DNA from: Phycisphaera sp.
Lineage (GTDB): Bacteria > Planctomycetota > Phycisphaerae > Phycisphaerales > UBA1924
Direction of reading: 5' to 3'
Assembly (NCBI GenBank): GCA_025916675.1
Contig: CP098402.1
Location: 1,979,205-2,043,204 of the forward strand
Length of the DNA stretch: 64,000 nucleotides
Positions within the stretch are counted from its first letter, which is position 1; every line of letters begins with the position of its first letter. Below the pieces are notes generated by a model. The model had not been told where the DNA came from, made no database searches, and saw only the letters and a program-made list of their open reading frames with translations. Below are positions 25,528 to 34,769 of this stretch, piece by piece. The translations under genes were made by a program, and so were the position numbers.

Positions 25528-27408
25528 ATGGCGCTGTCCCGTTCGACCGTTTCGTGCATCGCCCTCGTCGCTGGCTTGGGCCTCTCGACCGCCCTGGCCC
25601 AGGTCCAGACCGTCGCCTACACGACCTATGACGACGATCCGTTCGGCGCGAACAGTACCGACGCGGGCGTGAGCGTCAACGCCCAGGCCGTGCTGACGAC
25701 CTCCAACATGCGTGTGTCCCTGTTCAGCCGGAACGGATCGCTGCTTAACTCACGGCAGGTGGGCGGCACCAACCCCAACCCGTGGCCGTTCACCCGCGCC
25801 GATCCGCTGACCACGATGGGCCCCAGCCGGTTCTTCGATCCGCAGACGGTCTACCACCCACAATCCGGCCGCCTCTGGATGCTCTACAGCGAAGAAAACA
25901 CCGCGACCGGCTCCGGCCAGAACGACATCTCGCCGCTGCACATCGCCGTCTCGAAAGCGATGACGGGCTCGGACACGCTCGACACATTCGACGCCGAGGA
26001 CTGGTGGTACTACACGGGCACGAGTGGTGCCCGGCCAATCTTCAACTTACAGGACACGATGACCAAATACCGCAACGTGCAAGGACTACATGATCCGTTT
26101 GGGGGCGCGGGCCTGGGGCTGCTCGACAAGCCGCACTTCGCGGTCGACGAGCAGGCCGCTTATGTGACGATGAATGGCAACGCCTTGATCGGCGGAGGCA
26201 ACTTCAACGCCATCGCCATCATCCCAACCACTCACGGCACGACAAGCAACCCGCTCTCGATCCTCGATGGTGACAAGCCGTCATCTGGCGACATGGTGTT
26301 CCTTCGCAATCCTGATCTTCGGCCGGTGCCCGACAACCATCAGCGGCATTACACCGTCCAGGAACCCTTCGAGCAGGTGGACAATGCCCAGTTCATCCTC
26401 AGCCTGAATCCTGCTGGCGAGATCGGTGACCCCACGGATTCGATCCGTCTCGCCGGGCTGTGGTTCAACGACTCGCCGCCCTCACCGGAGAGCCCGCGCT
26501 GGGAGTACTCCCAGCGCGTCAAGTTCGAGACCGGCTCGACCACCGTTCTCGAGATAGACGATATGAACTTCGCCAACGCCTACGAGTTTCGCGGGGGATC
26601 AATCCTCGGCGGCGGGACGTACCAACCGATGACACCCGATTCCGGATTTCGTCCCGCCGCGGCCGCCGCCACCACATTCTTCCCCAGCGCCGTGCTGGTG
26701 AAGATCAACAACAACGACTGGCGCATCTTCGCCGTCCATCACGTGCGCCCGGTCGATTCGTCGGATGTGGCCCTCAACCAGTGGATCATCCAGTGGTACG
26801 TGATCGATCCCGACCTCGCGAACTTCCGGTCGGTCGATCCTGTTTCGGGTTCCACGCCCTCGACAGCCTGGAAGCCAACCGTTGAGACTACCGGCCGCCT
26901 GGATACCGCCGGCGAACGCTACCACCCGGTCATCGGCGTGACCGAGCAGGGTGTGGCCTACATCGAGTACACGTATTCGAGCACGACGGTCTGGCCCGAG
27001 GTCCGTCGGGCCACGCTCAACAGCAGTTACACCGCCATCGTGTCCGGCAGCGAGACCACTGTCCAAGCAGGGCCGCTCAACGAGTATGACGGCGCCCGCT
27101 GGGCCGACTTCGCCGACATGCAGGCCGACCCTGTGACAGGGTGCGCGTTCTGGTCGACGCACACGCTGGTGCATCAGAACGACATCACCATCAACGACAA
27201 ACGCGACGTGTGGCTGTTCCAGAGCGTGTTCAACTGCGGCAACTCGAACCTGAACTTCGACGGCGGCACTGATCTCTACGACATGGCCATGTTCAACAGC
27301 CTCTACTCCACCGGCGCCCGCCGGGTGGACATGAACACCGACGGCACGACCGACGCCACCGACGCGGCGATCTACGCCGACGAGTACGACAAGGCGACCG
27401 GGCCGTAG
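25528..27408 (+). CDS. Large secreted protein with a divergent C-terminal dockerin-like module
   Basis: A 626-residue exported protein. An AAGGAG site eight bases before the ATG and a signal peptide ending 'TALAQ' (~25) fix the start. The body has repeated beta-strand patterns and aromatic motifs ('PQTVYHPQSGRLWMLYSE', 'LDKPHFAVDEQAAYVTMNGNAL', 'RYHPVIGVTEQGVAYIEYTYSS') that suggest a beta-propeller, perhaps sialidase-like. The last ~55 residues ('NLNFDGGTDLYDMAMFNSLY', 'VDMNTDGTTDATDAAIYADEY') form two calcium-loop-like repeats without the standard 'IFDFL' wording or flanking Cys. A hairpin terminator follows at 27438. Confidence 0.78.
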   Translation: MALSRSTVSCIALVAGLGLSTALAQVQTVAYTTYDDDPFGANSTDAGVSVNAQAVLTTSNMRVSLFSRNGSLLNSRQVGGTNPNPWPFTRADPLTTMGPSRFFDPQTVYHPQSGRLWMLYSEENTATGSGQNDISPLHIAVSKAMTGSDTLDTFDAEDWWYYTGTSGARPIFNLQDTMTKYRNVQGLHDPFGGAGLGLLDKPHFAVDEQAAYVTMNGNALIGGGNFNAIAIIPTTHGTTSNPLSILDGDKPSSGDMVFLRNPDLRPVPDNHQRHYTVQEPFEQVDNAQFILSLNPAGEIGDPTDSIRLAGLWFNDSPPSPESPRWEYSQRVKFETGSTTVLEIDDMNFANAYEFRGGSILGGGTYQPMTPDSGFRPAAAAATTFFPSAVLVKINNNDWRIFAVHHVRPVDSSDVALNQWIIQWYVIDPDLANFRSVDPVSGSTPSTAWKPTVETTGRLDTAGERYHPVIGVTEQGVAYIEYTYSSTTVWPEVRRATLNSSYTAIVSGSETTVQAGPLNEYDGARWADFADMQADPVTGCAFWSTHTLVHQNDITINDKRDVWLFQSVFNCGNSNLNFDGGTDLYDMAMFNSLYSTGARRVDMNTDGTTDATDAAIYADEYDKATGP

Positions 27409-27437
27409 GCGGATCGGACATCTCGAATCACCCCACG

Positions 27438-27460
27438 GGCCCGCCAACGCGGGCCTTTTC
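27438..27460 (+). terminator. Rho-independent terminator after the large secreted protein gene
   Basis: Stem GGCCCGC/GCGGGCC (27438-27444 with 27449-27455), CAAC loop, then TTTTC. It lies 30 bases after the stop codon in the right orientation. Confidence 0.75.
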
Positions 27461-27846
27461 TCATGCCCCTCCGAGCCCTCCGCGGCCCCGCGTTCACCGT
27501 GCCGCGACGGGGCATCCGCTCGTCTTCGAGCGCATGTCCCGGCGCAGGGCCCCGCCGGCGAGGCGAACAGGAAGAAGGCCGCGTAACACACGCCGCGCGG
27601 CTCGGACGGGGGGGAAGCCCCCCCCACGGAGTGGGCTCACGCTCGCGGCTCGGAAGGAGGGATAAGCCCCCCACGGAGTGGCCACCCCGCCTCACGGCGG
27701 GGGCTCGTGGAGTGGGAACGACAGAACCCCGTACGGAGTACCCCCCGCGGAGCAAAGCCCTCCGCGGAGCAAAGCCCCCTGCGGAGCAGGTCCGGATAGA
27801 GGAACCGCTCTCGCGGCCCGCCGGGGCGGTTTCGGCCCCCCGGATG

Positions 27847-28035
27847 GAGTTTCCCTCGCGGGGATTGCTCCATCCCTTGCGCCGATTGCTCCATCCGGCG
27901 CAAGGAAAACTCCATCCCCCGCGTCGATCGCTCCGTCCATAGCCAGGAAGGTCCCGTCCGGGGCGACGGGTGCTCCATCCCCGGCGCGGATAGCCCCATC
28001 CGGAAGGGGGATCGTTCCGGCCCCGGCGGCCGATG
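27847..28035 (+). repeat. 21-bp tandem repeat array, core CTCCATCC
   Basis: Units start every 21 bases with a conserved core close to CTCCATCC at 27868, 27889, 27910, 27931, 27952, 27973, 27994 and 28015; the remainder of each unit varies. Because 21 is a multiple of 3, every frame reads as a seven-residue repeat (for example 'APSxARx' on the plus strand). No start or ribosome site makes a convincing gene. Confidence 0.8.
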
Positions 28036-28179
28036 GGCCGGTCGGGGCGTTGCCAGCGGCGGCGGGGCGCATCGAGGCGTGCCCGTTCTCGGGCGTGGGC
28101 CCCCTCGCTCGCGAGGCTCTTGCACCAAACTCGCCCTCAGAAGCCCGTTGACGCTCGCAAACCGGAGCCCCACACGCCT

Positions 28180-28245
28180 CCCTCTGTGACCTCCGAGACC
28201 TCCGCGTTGAAGATCTTGAACGCGGAGGGCACAGAGGGCTCAGAG
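28180..28245. repeat. Long imperfect palindrome with core GTTGAAGATCTTGAAC
   Basis: Arms rich in CCTCTGTG/CACAGAGG and CCTCCGCG/CGCGGAGG flank the core. The same core and arm wording recur in the longer, nearly perfect palindrome at 54211-54274, so both belong to one dispersed family. Confidence 0.75.
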
Positions 28246-28326
28246 CAAGGGGAAAGGCGCCCGGGATTGCACTGTCGAGTCGGCGTTGATGCAAGAGCCT
28301 CTCACGCGAGGGGCTCGTGGAGTGCA

Positions 28327-28500
28327 GGGCGCGGCCCCGCCGGCGAGGCGACAAGACGAACAAGCCCGAAAGGGCGCGGCTTCGCTGGCGAAGCGACAAG
28401 ACGAACAAGCCCGAAAGGGCGCGGCCCCGCTGGCGAGGCGACAAGACGAACAAGCCCGAAAGGGCGCGGCCCCGCTGGCGAAGCGACAAAAGAAACCCCG
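28327..28500. repeat. 45-bp tandem repeat array with two stem-loops per unit
   Basis: Four units begin at 28327, 28372, 28417 and 28462; the last is incomplete. Each has a GCCC-GAAA-GGGC tetraloop hairpin and a second stem such as GCTTCGC-TG-GCGAAGC. In the second unit the C:G pairs of the stem are replaced by T:A pairs on both sides, which keeps the stem intact. It lies directly downstream of the RND pump gene (minus strand), so it may also shape that transcript's 3' end. Confidence 0.85.
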
Positions 28501-28505
28501 CCCCA

Positions 28506-31500
28506 TCACACCGCCGGCTGGGCCACCCCGTCGCCGATCACGGCTTCGTCGCGCGCCTGCCGCCGCTCCGGGGGCGCAGGCGCGCTCGCCGCATCGCTCC
28601 GCCGCGTCAGCGCGCGCTTGGCCGCCACGCGCATGTCGATGACCAGGCTGAACAAGAGCGGCGTGAGCAGCAGCGTGAAGAACGTGCTCACCAGCAGCCC
28701 ACCCACGACCACCGAGCCCAGCCCGCGGTACATCTCCGAGCCCGCCCCGGGGAAGAGGACGAGCGGCAGCATGCCGCCCACGCTGGTCAGCGTGCCCATG
28801 AAGATCGGGCGGATGCGCGTGGTCGTGGCCCTGGCGATCGCCTCGTGGGCCTCGCCAACATCGGCGCTGGCGTCCTCCATCGGGTTTCGATCCATGAACC
28901 CCAGGCTCTGGTGCACGATCAGGATGGAGTTGTTCACCACGATGCCAACCAGGATCACGAAGCCCAGGATCGTCAGCACGTCCAGGTTCTGCGGCGCGAT
29001 CGTCGGGTCGGCCGCCGACACGGCGTGCACCCACGCCAGCGCCGCGAACCCGCCGACGATCGCCAGGGGCACCGTGAACATGATGACCAGGGGATATAAG
29101 AAGCTCTCGAACAGGGCGCACATCAGCAAGTACACCACGGCCAGCGCCCACACGAACCGAGCCGTCAGGAGCGCGGGGCTCGCCGCCAAACCGCCGAACA
29201 GCAGCAGGAAGATGCCGCCAAGGAGCACGAGCCCCACCGCGCCGTAGGCGTACCACGGCTGGTTCCGCCGTATCGAGATCACGAGTGTCACGATCGCGAG
29301 GGCCAACCCGCCAAACTGGGCAACGCCGCCGGCCGCCCACAGCACCCTCGATCCCGCCCCGCCGGCGGTCCTCGGTCCATCGGCGCTCATGCCGAACATC
29401 GCCACCTGCACCTCGTCGAGCTTGGCGGCGGTGCCCTCCATCCGGATACGCATGGTCGAATCGATCTGCCCGCTCTCGCGCAGGGGCGCGATGATCTCGT
29501 TGCGGATCTTCGCGATCACCTCGCCCACGGGCTCGCCCTCGGGCGGCCGCACGTTGATGGTCACGCTGGGCAGTTCCTCGACGCGGCTGATCTCCTGGGG
29601 CGCGATGCTGCGGGTGATGTCCACCACGCTGTCCACCGGCACCACCGGCCCGGCCGGCGTGGCGATGGGGACGCTCAGCATCTTCTCGATGTACTCCAGC
29701 CGCCCGCCGAGGGGCAGCATGACCAGGTCGACCTGCTCGCCGTCGAGCTGGTAGTCGCCCACGAACACGCCGTCGAACAGCCCGCGCACCGCCAGCCCCA
29801 CGCCCTCGGTGGTCAGGCCCAGGTCGCGCCCGACCGAGTTCACCTCGGCCCGCATCTCGGGCTGCCCGAGGCTGAAGTTCGCTGGGTTGGGCTGGACACG
29901 CCCGTACCCGTATATGCCCGCGGCCGTGCCGAACACCTGGCCGGCCACGGCCTTGACCTTCTCGAGGTTGGGCCCGCTGATCTCGATATCGATCGTGCCG
30001 CCGCCGGTCGCGCCCATGCCGAACAGCGACGCCTGGCTCGCGCCGCCGAAGATGTCGCCGTTGAGCTGGTTGAACGTGTTGGTCAGCACCTGCCCGATGG
30101 GGATCACGACGCGCTCGTCGGCGCTCGTGGCGCCGGCGAACATCTGCGTGCCGAACGCGCCGATGAAGAAGTTCTCGATCGCCACCGGCTCGTACGCCGG
30201 CATCTCGCCGGTCTCCGGATCGGGCGCGTAGCCGTAGGGGATCTTGGGCAGGTCCGACAGCTTGCCGTCCTCGCCCAGCTCTTGCAGCGTGTACGGCCCC
30301 ACCATCGCTTCCATCCGCTCGGCCAGCTCGGTGCGCGCCTCGACGCTCTGGCCGGGAGGCAACAACAGGCCCCCAAACACGAGGTTCCGGTTGCCCGCGG
30401 GCAGGTAGTCCAGCGGTGGCATCAGCACCCACGACAACAGCAGGCTCGCGGCCGTCAGCACGACGATCGCAAGCGGGCGAAGCGTGAACCCACGCCACGA
30501 GCCCATCATCCACCGGATAACCCTGCCGAAGGTCTCGCAGAGCATCGTGCCCAGTGTCGCCAGCCCACCCAGGCTGCGAACCGCGCGGCCGAATCCCGAT
30601 TTGGGTTCACGCACCTCGCCCAGCCAGCTCGCGCTGGCCGACGGGATCACCGTCAGCGACACGATGAGCGACAGCGACACCGCGCCCACGATGGCCAGCG
30701 AGATGTCGCGGAACAACTGCCCGGCCTCTTCCTGGATCGTCAGGATCGGGATGAACACCACGGCCGTCGTCAGCGTCGACGCGAGCACCGCGCCCCAGAC
30801 CTCCTTGGCGCCGTCGTACGCGGCCGTCGCGGGCGTCTTGCCCATCGCCCGGTGGCGGTCGATGTTCTCGAGCACGACGATGGCGTTGTCGACCACCATG
30901 CCCACCGCGAACGCGAGCCCGGCCAGCGAGATCACGTTCAGCGTCCGTCCCAGGCCCAGCAGCACCAGGAACGTGCCGATGACCGAGATCGGGATCGCCA
31001 GCGCGATCACCAGCGTCGCCGGCACGCTGCGCAGGAACACGAGCAGCACCACGCCCGCCAGGATGCCGCCGATCCAGAGGTTCTGCAGCACCAGGTCGAT
31101 CGCCGAGCTGATGTACGTCGTCTCGTCGTACACCTGCCGCAGGCGCAGGTGCGGGCCCACCCGATCGTCCAGGTTGGGCAGGATGTCCAGCCGCACCTGC
31201 TCGATCTGCTCATTGACGCCAGCCATGACCTCCACGACGTTGGCGTCGGTCTGGCGCAAGACATTGATCGCCAGGCACGGCTGGCCCAGCGAACGCACGA
31301 AGCCGCGCGACTTCTGGTAGCTCAGCTCCACAGTCCCGATGTCGCGGAGGTACACCGGCTTGCCGTCGCGGTACGCCACGATCGTGCCCAGCACCTGCTC
31401 GGGCTCGCTGAACTGCCCGACGACGCGCACGCGGTAATCACGCTTGCCCTCGGCGATCGTCCCGGCCGACACGTTGCGGTTCTCGCCGCGCAAGGCGTCG

Positions 31501-32135
31501 AAAACGTCCACATGGTTCAGCCCGCGCAATGCCATCGCGGAGGGGTCGAGCAGCACACGCACCTCGCGCTCGCGCCCGCCGTACACGTTGACCTCGGCCA
31601 CCCCGCCAACGCGCTCCAGGAACGGCCGGATCTCGCGATCTACCTGATCGAACAACGTGGAAATGTCGAAGTCCTCGAACTCGTCGAGATAGTCCGGATC
31701 GATGTCCAGGATGATCCACGCGATCGCGTTCTCGGGCCCGCCGCTGGTATCGGCGATGTTCGGTTCGTCGACCTCATCGGGGTACTCGGGAACCTGCCGC
31801 AGCGCGTCCGACACCTCCTGCGACGCGCGGTCGATGTCCGAGCCGATGTAGTATTCGAGCGTGATCGACGCCGACCCCTCGCTGCTCAGCGAACGCATCG
31901 ACTTGAGATTCGACACGTTCTTGAGCCGCTCCTCCTGCTCCTTGGTGATCTCGTCGACCACCTCCTGCGGGCTGCGGCCCGGCCAGTTCGTTGTCACCGT
32001 GATGATCGGCCGATCGACCGTGGGCGTGAGCTGGATCGGGATGGCACCGACACCGATCAGCCCGAACATCACCACGATCAGTACGGCCACCACAACGCCC
32101 ACCGGGCGCTGGATCGCAAGTCGCACCAAGTCCAC
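28506..32135 (-). CDS. RND-family efflux transporter permease
   Basis: A 1209-residue inner-membrane pump of the AcrB/CusA superfamily. It has the N-terminal helix 'DLVRLAIQRPVGVVVAVLIVVMFGLIGVGAIPIQLTPTVDRP', the porter domain, the helix block 'GMVVDNAIVVLENIDRH' near ~415 (motif A with the Asp used in proton relay), 'PAVFIPILTI', and the C-terminal half ending 'GFVILVGIVVNNSILIVHQ' and 'PIFMGTLTSVGGMLPLVL'. A long periplasmic loop in the second half is interrupted by extra membrane helices at ~960-1010. Start is GTG at 32135, three bases after the adaptor stop. Substrate unknown. Confidence 0.93.
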   Translation of the reverse strand: MDLVRLAIQRPVGVVVAVLIVVMFGLIGVGAIPIQLTPTVDRPIITVTTNWPGRSPQEVVDEITKEQEERLKNVSNLKSMRSLSSEGSASITLEYYIGSDIDRASQEVSDALRQVPEYPDEVDEPNIADTSGGPENAIAWIILDIDPDYLDEFEDFDISTLFDQVDREIRPFLERVGGVAEVNVYGGREREVRVLLDPSAMALRGLNHVDVFDALRGENRNVSAGTIAEGKRDYRVRVVGQFSEPEQVLGTIVAYRDGKPVYLRDIGTVELSYQKSRGFVRSLGQPCLAINVLRQTDANVVEVMAGVNEQIEQVRLDILPNLDDRVGPHLRLRQVYDETTYISSAIDLVLQNLWIGGILAGVVLLVFLRSVPATLVIALAIPISVIGTFLVLLGLGRTLNVISLAGLAFAVGMVVDNAIVVLENIDRHRAMGKTPATAAYDGAKEVWGAVLASTLTTAVVFIPILTIQEEAGQLFRDISLAIVGAVSLSLIVSLTVIPSASASWLGEVREPKSGFGRAVRSLGGLATLGTMLCETFGRVIRWMMGSWRGFTLRPLAIVVLTAASLLLSWVLMPPLDYLPAGNRNLVFGGLLLPPGQSVEARTELAERMEAMVGPYTLQELGEDGKLSDLPKIPYGYAPDPETGEMPAYEPVAIENFFIGAFGTQMFAGATSADERVVIPIGQVLTNTFNQLNGDIFGGASQASLFGMGATGGGTIDIEISGPNLEKVKAVAGQVFGTAAGIYGYGRVQPNPANFSLGQPEMRAEVNSVGRDLGLTTEGVGLAVRGLFDGVFVGDYQLDGEQVDLVMLPLGGRLEYIEKMLSVPIATPAGPVVPVDSVVDITRSIAPQEISRVEELPSVTINVRPPEGEPVGEVIAKIRNEIIAPLRESGQIDSTMRIRMEGTAAKLDEVQVAMFGMSADGPRTAGGAGSRVLWAAGGVAQFGGLALAIVTLVISIRRNQPWYAYGAVGLVLLGGIFLLLFGGLAASPALLTARFVWALAVVYLLMCALFESFLYPLVIMFTVPLAIVGGFAALAWVHAVSAADPTIAPQNLDVLTILGFVILVGIVVNNSILIVHQSLGFMDRNPMEDASADVGEAHEAIARATTTRIRPIFMGTLTSVGGMLPLVLFPGAGSEMYRGLGSVVVGGLLVSTFFTLLLTPLLFSLVIDMRVAAKRALTRRSDAASAPAPPERRQARDEAVIGDGVAQPAV

Positions 32136-32138
32136 GGA

Positions 32139-33329
32139 TCAAGCCCCTCCGGCCGGCGAACCACCATCATCGGCGCCACCAGCACGTTGCCCCTGCGAGT
32201 CGTCCTCGGGAAGATTCAAGATGTTCAACGGCTGCATCGGGAACATCCGCTCGTTCCCCTCAACGACCACCATCGCTCCGGGCGGCAACGCGCCGGCCCG
32301 GATCGCCACGCGATCGCCCGCCGCGAACATCCGCGTCACACGCGCCGGCGCGGCGGCAAAGCCCCCGTCCTGCCCGGGCACCGCGAAGTACACGAACTCG
32401 CCCGCGTCGTCGCGCAGCATCGCGTCCTTATGCACGGTCAGCATCGGCTCGGTCACGCCAGTCGGCGTCAGACCCATCGCGCTCATGCCCGGACGAAACC
32501 GCTCCTCGGCATTCTCGAGCACGATGCGCACCGGGAACAATCGGCTCCTCGGATCGGCATCGGGCACGATCGTGAAGCTCGACGCCTCGACCTCGTCGCC
32601 CGTCGCCGGGATGCGCACGCGGACCTGGCTGCCCTCTTGCGAGAGCCTCGCCACCAATCGCTCGGGCACGTCGATCCACGCCTCGACGGTCTTGAGCGAC
32701 ACGATCTCCGCCACGGGGTCGCCGCCGCCCAGCCACTGCCCCGCCTCGGCGTTGCGTCGCACGATCCGCCCCGTGAACGGCGCCTTCACAACCATGTCCT
32801 CGAGCCGCGTCTTGGCGAGATCAACCAAAACCTCGTTGAGCACGACATCGGCCCGGGCCGCCTCAAGCCGCGCCTCGGCGGCTTGCAGGTCGGTGCGGGC
32901 CTGATCGATCTCGCGCTCGTTCCCCCCGCCGCGGTCGTAGGTCTGCTGCACGCGCTCGAGATCCCGCCGGGCATTCTCAACCAGCGCCTCGCGCTCGGCC
33001 ACCGACGCCCGGGCGCTGAGCAGCACGGCTTCTGCACGACGAAGCTCAAGCGCGGCGCGCGTGTCGTCCAGCCTTGCGATCACCTGGCCGGCCTCGACCT
33101 TGTCGCCCTCGCGCACGACGACCTCGGCTACCAGGCCTTCTTCTTCGGCAGCAAGTACCGACCGTCGCGCCGCCCGGATCTGCCCGGTCGATTCGCGCCA
33201 CGTCTCCAGCGGCTCGCTCCGGGCTTCATCGATCCGCACGCTCGTCGCCGGGGCTTGGGCCAGGGCCACCAATGGCATCAGGACCACCGCCCCGAAAGCC
33301 GCCCCAAGGACGGCCATATTCGCTCGCAT
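32139..33329 (-). CDS. RND efflux periplasmic adaptor (membrane fusion protein)
   Basis: A 396-residue adaptor: signal peptide (to 'ALAQ', ~25), barrel-sandwich halves ('LVAEVVVREGDKVEAGQVIARLDD' and 'VVKAPFTGRIVRRNAEAGQWLGGGDPV'), and between them a long coiled-coil hairpin rich in Ala, Arg and Glu (~80-165). A beta-barrel and a membrane-proximal domain follow. The start at 33329 has GGAGG upstream and overlaps the TGA of the preceding gene (TGATG). It links the inner-membrane RND pump to an outer-membrane channel; no TolC-like gene is present in the operon. Confidence 0.92.
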   Translation of the reverse strand: MRANMAVLGAAFGAVVLMPLVALAQAPATSVRIDEARSEPLETWRESTGQIRAARRSVLAAEEEGLVAEVVVREGDKVEAGQVIARLDDTRAALELRRAEAVLLSARASVAEREALVENARRDLERVQQTYDRGGGNEREIDQARTDLQAAEARLEAARADVVLNEVLVDLAKTRLEDMVVKAPFTGRIVRRNAEAGQWLGGGDPVAEIVSLKTVEAWIDVPERLVARLSQEGSQVRVRIPATGDEVEASSFTIVPDADPRSRLFPVRIVLENAEERFRPGMSAMGLTPTGVTEPMLTVHKDAMLRDDAGEFVYFAVPGQDGGFAAAPARVTRMFAAGDRVAIRAGALPPGAMVVVEGNERMFPMQPLNILNLPEDDSQGQRAGGADDGGSPAGGA

Positions 33330-34759
33330 CAGTTGTCCTCCAGGGCCTCCGCCGATCTCGAGAGCCCCGCCTCTTCCATCAGGTACATGCCATACAACCA
33401 CTTCCCACGAACGAACGGATCCACCTTGAGCTTCCCGGTGAGTACCCCAAACTGGGGGCGGCTCTCGATCGGGGCCGCCAACGCGATCTCTATCGCATCA
33501 TACGGCGTCGGCGGCACACCCAGACAGCACCCGTCCCACGGATGCTGCATCAGGAGCAACTCGCTGACAAAACGCTCGGCGAAGGGGATCGCCAGATTGC
33601 CCTCGAAGCGCACCCACCGGCCGTCAAACATCGTCACCCGCTCGGGCAGCACCAATTTGGCGCGTGCGGGGTTGAACGTCTCGCTCGCCGACATCATCAG
33701 CGTCCAAGGCAACACGTACGGATCGGCTTTGGTACCCGAGCCCGTCACCGTGAAGCGGTCATCCAATCGCAGGTCCCCGTCGACCTTCTCGATCTTCGCC
33801 GGCCTCACGTCAAAGCCTTGGAACTCAAGCGGTGCCGTCTCGAACCCTTCGGGCCTTGGCAACGCCCGGATCTCGGCCCACAAGTCCTCGGTCTCGGGCG
33901 GCGGCCGGGTCGATTCCACGCTCGTGCCACCGGTCCACTCGGCCAGTGTCAGCCCGGGCAACGGTTCGAGTCGCAGCAATCGCTCGGCACCGTACACCAA
34001 TTGCTCGCCCTGCGCGTCCCGGCCGACATAGCCAGCAAGCTTGCCCTGATCGGTCAACAAGGGCGATCCCAGCACCGACTCGGGCAGCGGCGAAGCCATC
34101 ACAATCCTGACAACCTGCTCGACCACCCGCACGCGAGAGACTTCGAGCACGGCCACGGGATGCCCTGGGTCCTCCTCACCCGGCTCGGCAGCGGCACCGA
34201 TCATCAGCAGCGTTTCCTCGGGAAAGGGCTCCAAGACCGCCACCTGCAACCCGCGCATCAGCTCGCTTGGCAAGTCCACCTGCAACAGCACCAGATCGAC
34301 CTGCGGCACGTCGGCGACAATCCGCTGCACGTCGAAGCGCCGACCGATGTCGAGCACGACCTCACCGCGCACCGCGCCCTCGACCGCCGATCGAGGCACC
34401 GCCAGGCGGCCCGGCCCGACAAAGAACCCTGTTGCCGTCGATGCCGGTTCTTGGGCATCGACAGCGAAGAGCTCGACCCCAACCACCGCCGGGCTGTACA
34501 ACGGCGCCATCGCCAGCAGCCCGATGTCCTGGTGCTGGGCCGCCTGCGCGACCTGATCGCGGATGGAACCGGTCTCGGTCCCGGCCTCCACACGCGACAC
34601 TGGCACCACGGCCTCGGGCAGGGGCGCCGTGCCACCGGACGCACCGCCCGAGTTGGCCTCGAACACCGCCACGCCGGCAACCACGCACACTACGAGCGCT
34701 ACAACGCCCCCAATGAAGACCACAGGCGGCACCTTTCGTTGATTTATCGCATCTATCAT
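33329..34759 (-). CDS. Trypsin-like (probably inactive) domain fused to DUF3299
   Basis: A 476-residue protein with one N-terminal membrane helix ('VPPVVFIGGVVALVVCVVAGVAVF'). Residues ~85-260 read as a chymotrypsin-type fold ('GVELFAVDAQEPASTATGFFVGPGRLAVPRSAV', 'VDLVLLQVDLP', 'LGSPLLTDQGKLAGYVG'). The His expected in the 'T..HV' position is replaced by Arg-Ser and the GxSGGP loop reads 'VLGSPLL', so the triad looks broken. Residues ~370-450 ('MFDGRWVRFEGNLAIPF', 'LMQHPWDGCCLGVPPTPYDAIEI') are DUF3299-like. It sits between the LolC-like permease and the RND adaptor, with a one-base stop/start overlap to the latter. Confidence 0.78.
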   Translation of the reverse strand: MIDAINQRKVPPVVFIGGVVALVVCVVAGVAVFEANSGGASGGTAPLPEAVVPVSRVEAGTETGSIRDQVAQAAQHQDIGLLAMAPLYSPAVVGVELFAVDAQEPASTATGFFVGPGRLAVPRSAVEGAVRGEVVLDIGRRFDVQRIVADVPQVDLVLLQVDLPSELMRGLQVAVLEPFPEETLLMIGAAAEPGEEDPGHPVAVLEVSRVRVVEQVVRIVMASPLPESVLGSPLLTDQGKLAGYVGRDAQGEQLVYGAERLLRLEPLPGLTLAEWTGGTSVESTRPPPETEDLWAEIRALPRPEGFETAPLEFQGFDVRPAKIEKVDGDLRLDDRFTVTGSGTKADPYVLPWTLMMSASETFNPARAKLVLPERVTMFDGRWVRFEGNLAIPFAERFVSELLLMQHPWDGCCLGVPPTPYDAIEIALAAPIESRPQFGVLTGKLKVDPFVRGKWLYGMYLMEEAGLSRSAEALEDN

Positions 34760-34769
34760 GAGTGCAAGG

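Larger units (their letters stand above)
27461..28505. repeat. Gene-free, repeat-rich intergenic stretch
   Basis: No convincing gene is seen in about 1,050 bases, although long open frames exist on both strands because of the high GC and the repeats. Between 27600 and 27800 short motifs recur ('cacggagtgg' twice, 'gcggagcaaagccc' twice, 'ggggctcgtggagtg' here and again near 28310). From 27847 to 28035 there is a 21-bp tandem array, near 28180-28245 a palindromic element, and from 28327 to 28500 a 45-bp structured array. A lone related 45-bp-type segment lies at about 27543-27575. Confidence 0.7.

Noticed and set aside
27692-28489. Long open frames on both strands across the repeat-rich stretch (up to ~265 codons)
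   Set aside because: They consist of translated 21-bp and 45-bp repeats, are Arg/Pro/Gly-rich, lack ribosome sites and overlap each other; they are products of period lengths that are multiples of three.
28327-28500. Possible CRISPR array
   Set aside because: The 45-bp units are contiguous with no variable spacers, and no cas gene is present.
30282-34031. 1,249-codon open frame on the plus strand
   Set aside because: It is antisense to the RND pump and adaptor, which have clear family motifs; it is His/Arg/Asp-rich, as expected from the shadow of GC-rich coding sequence.
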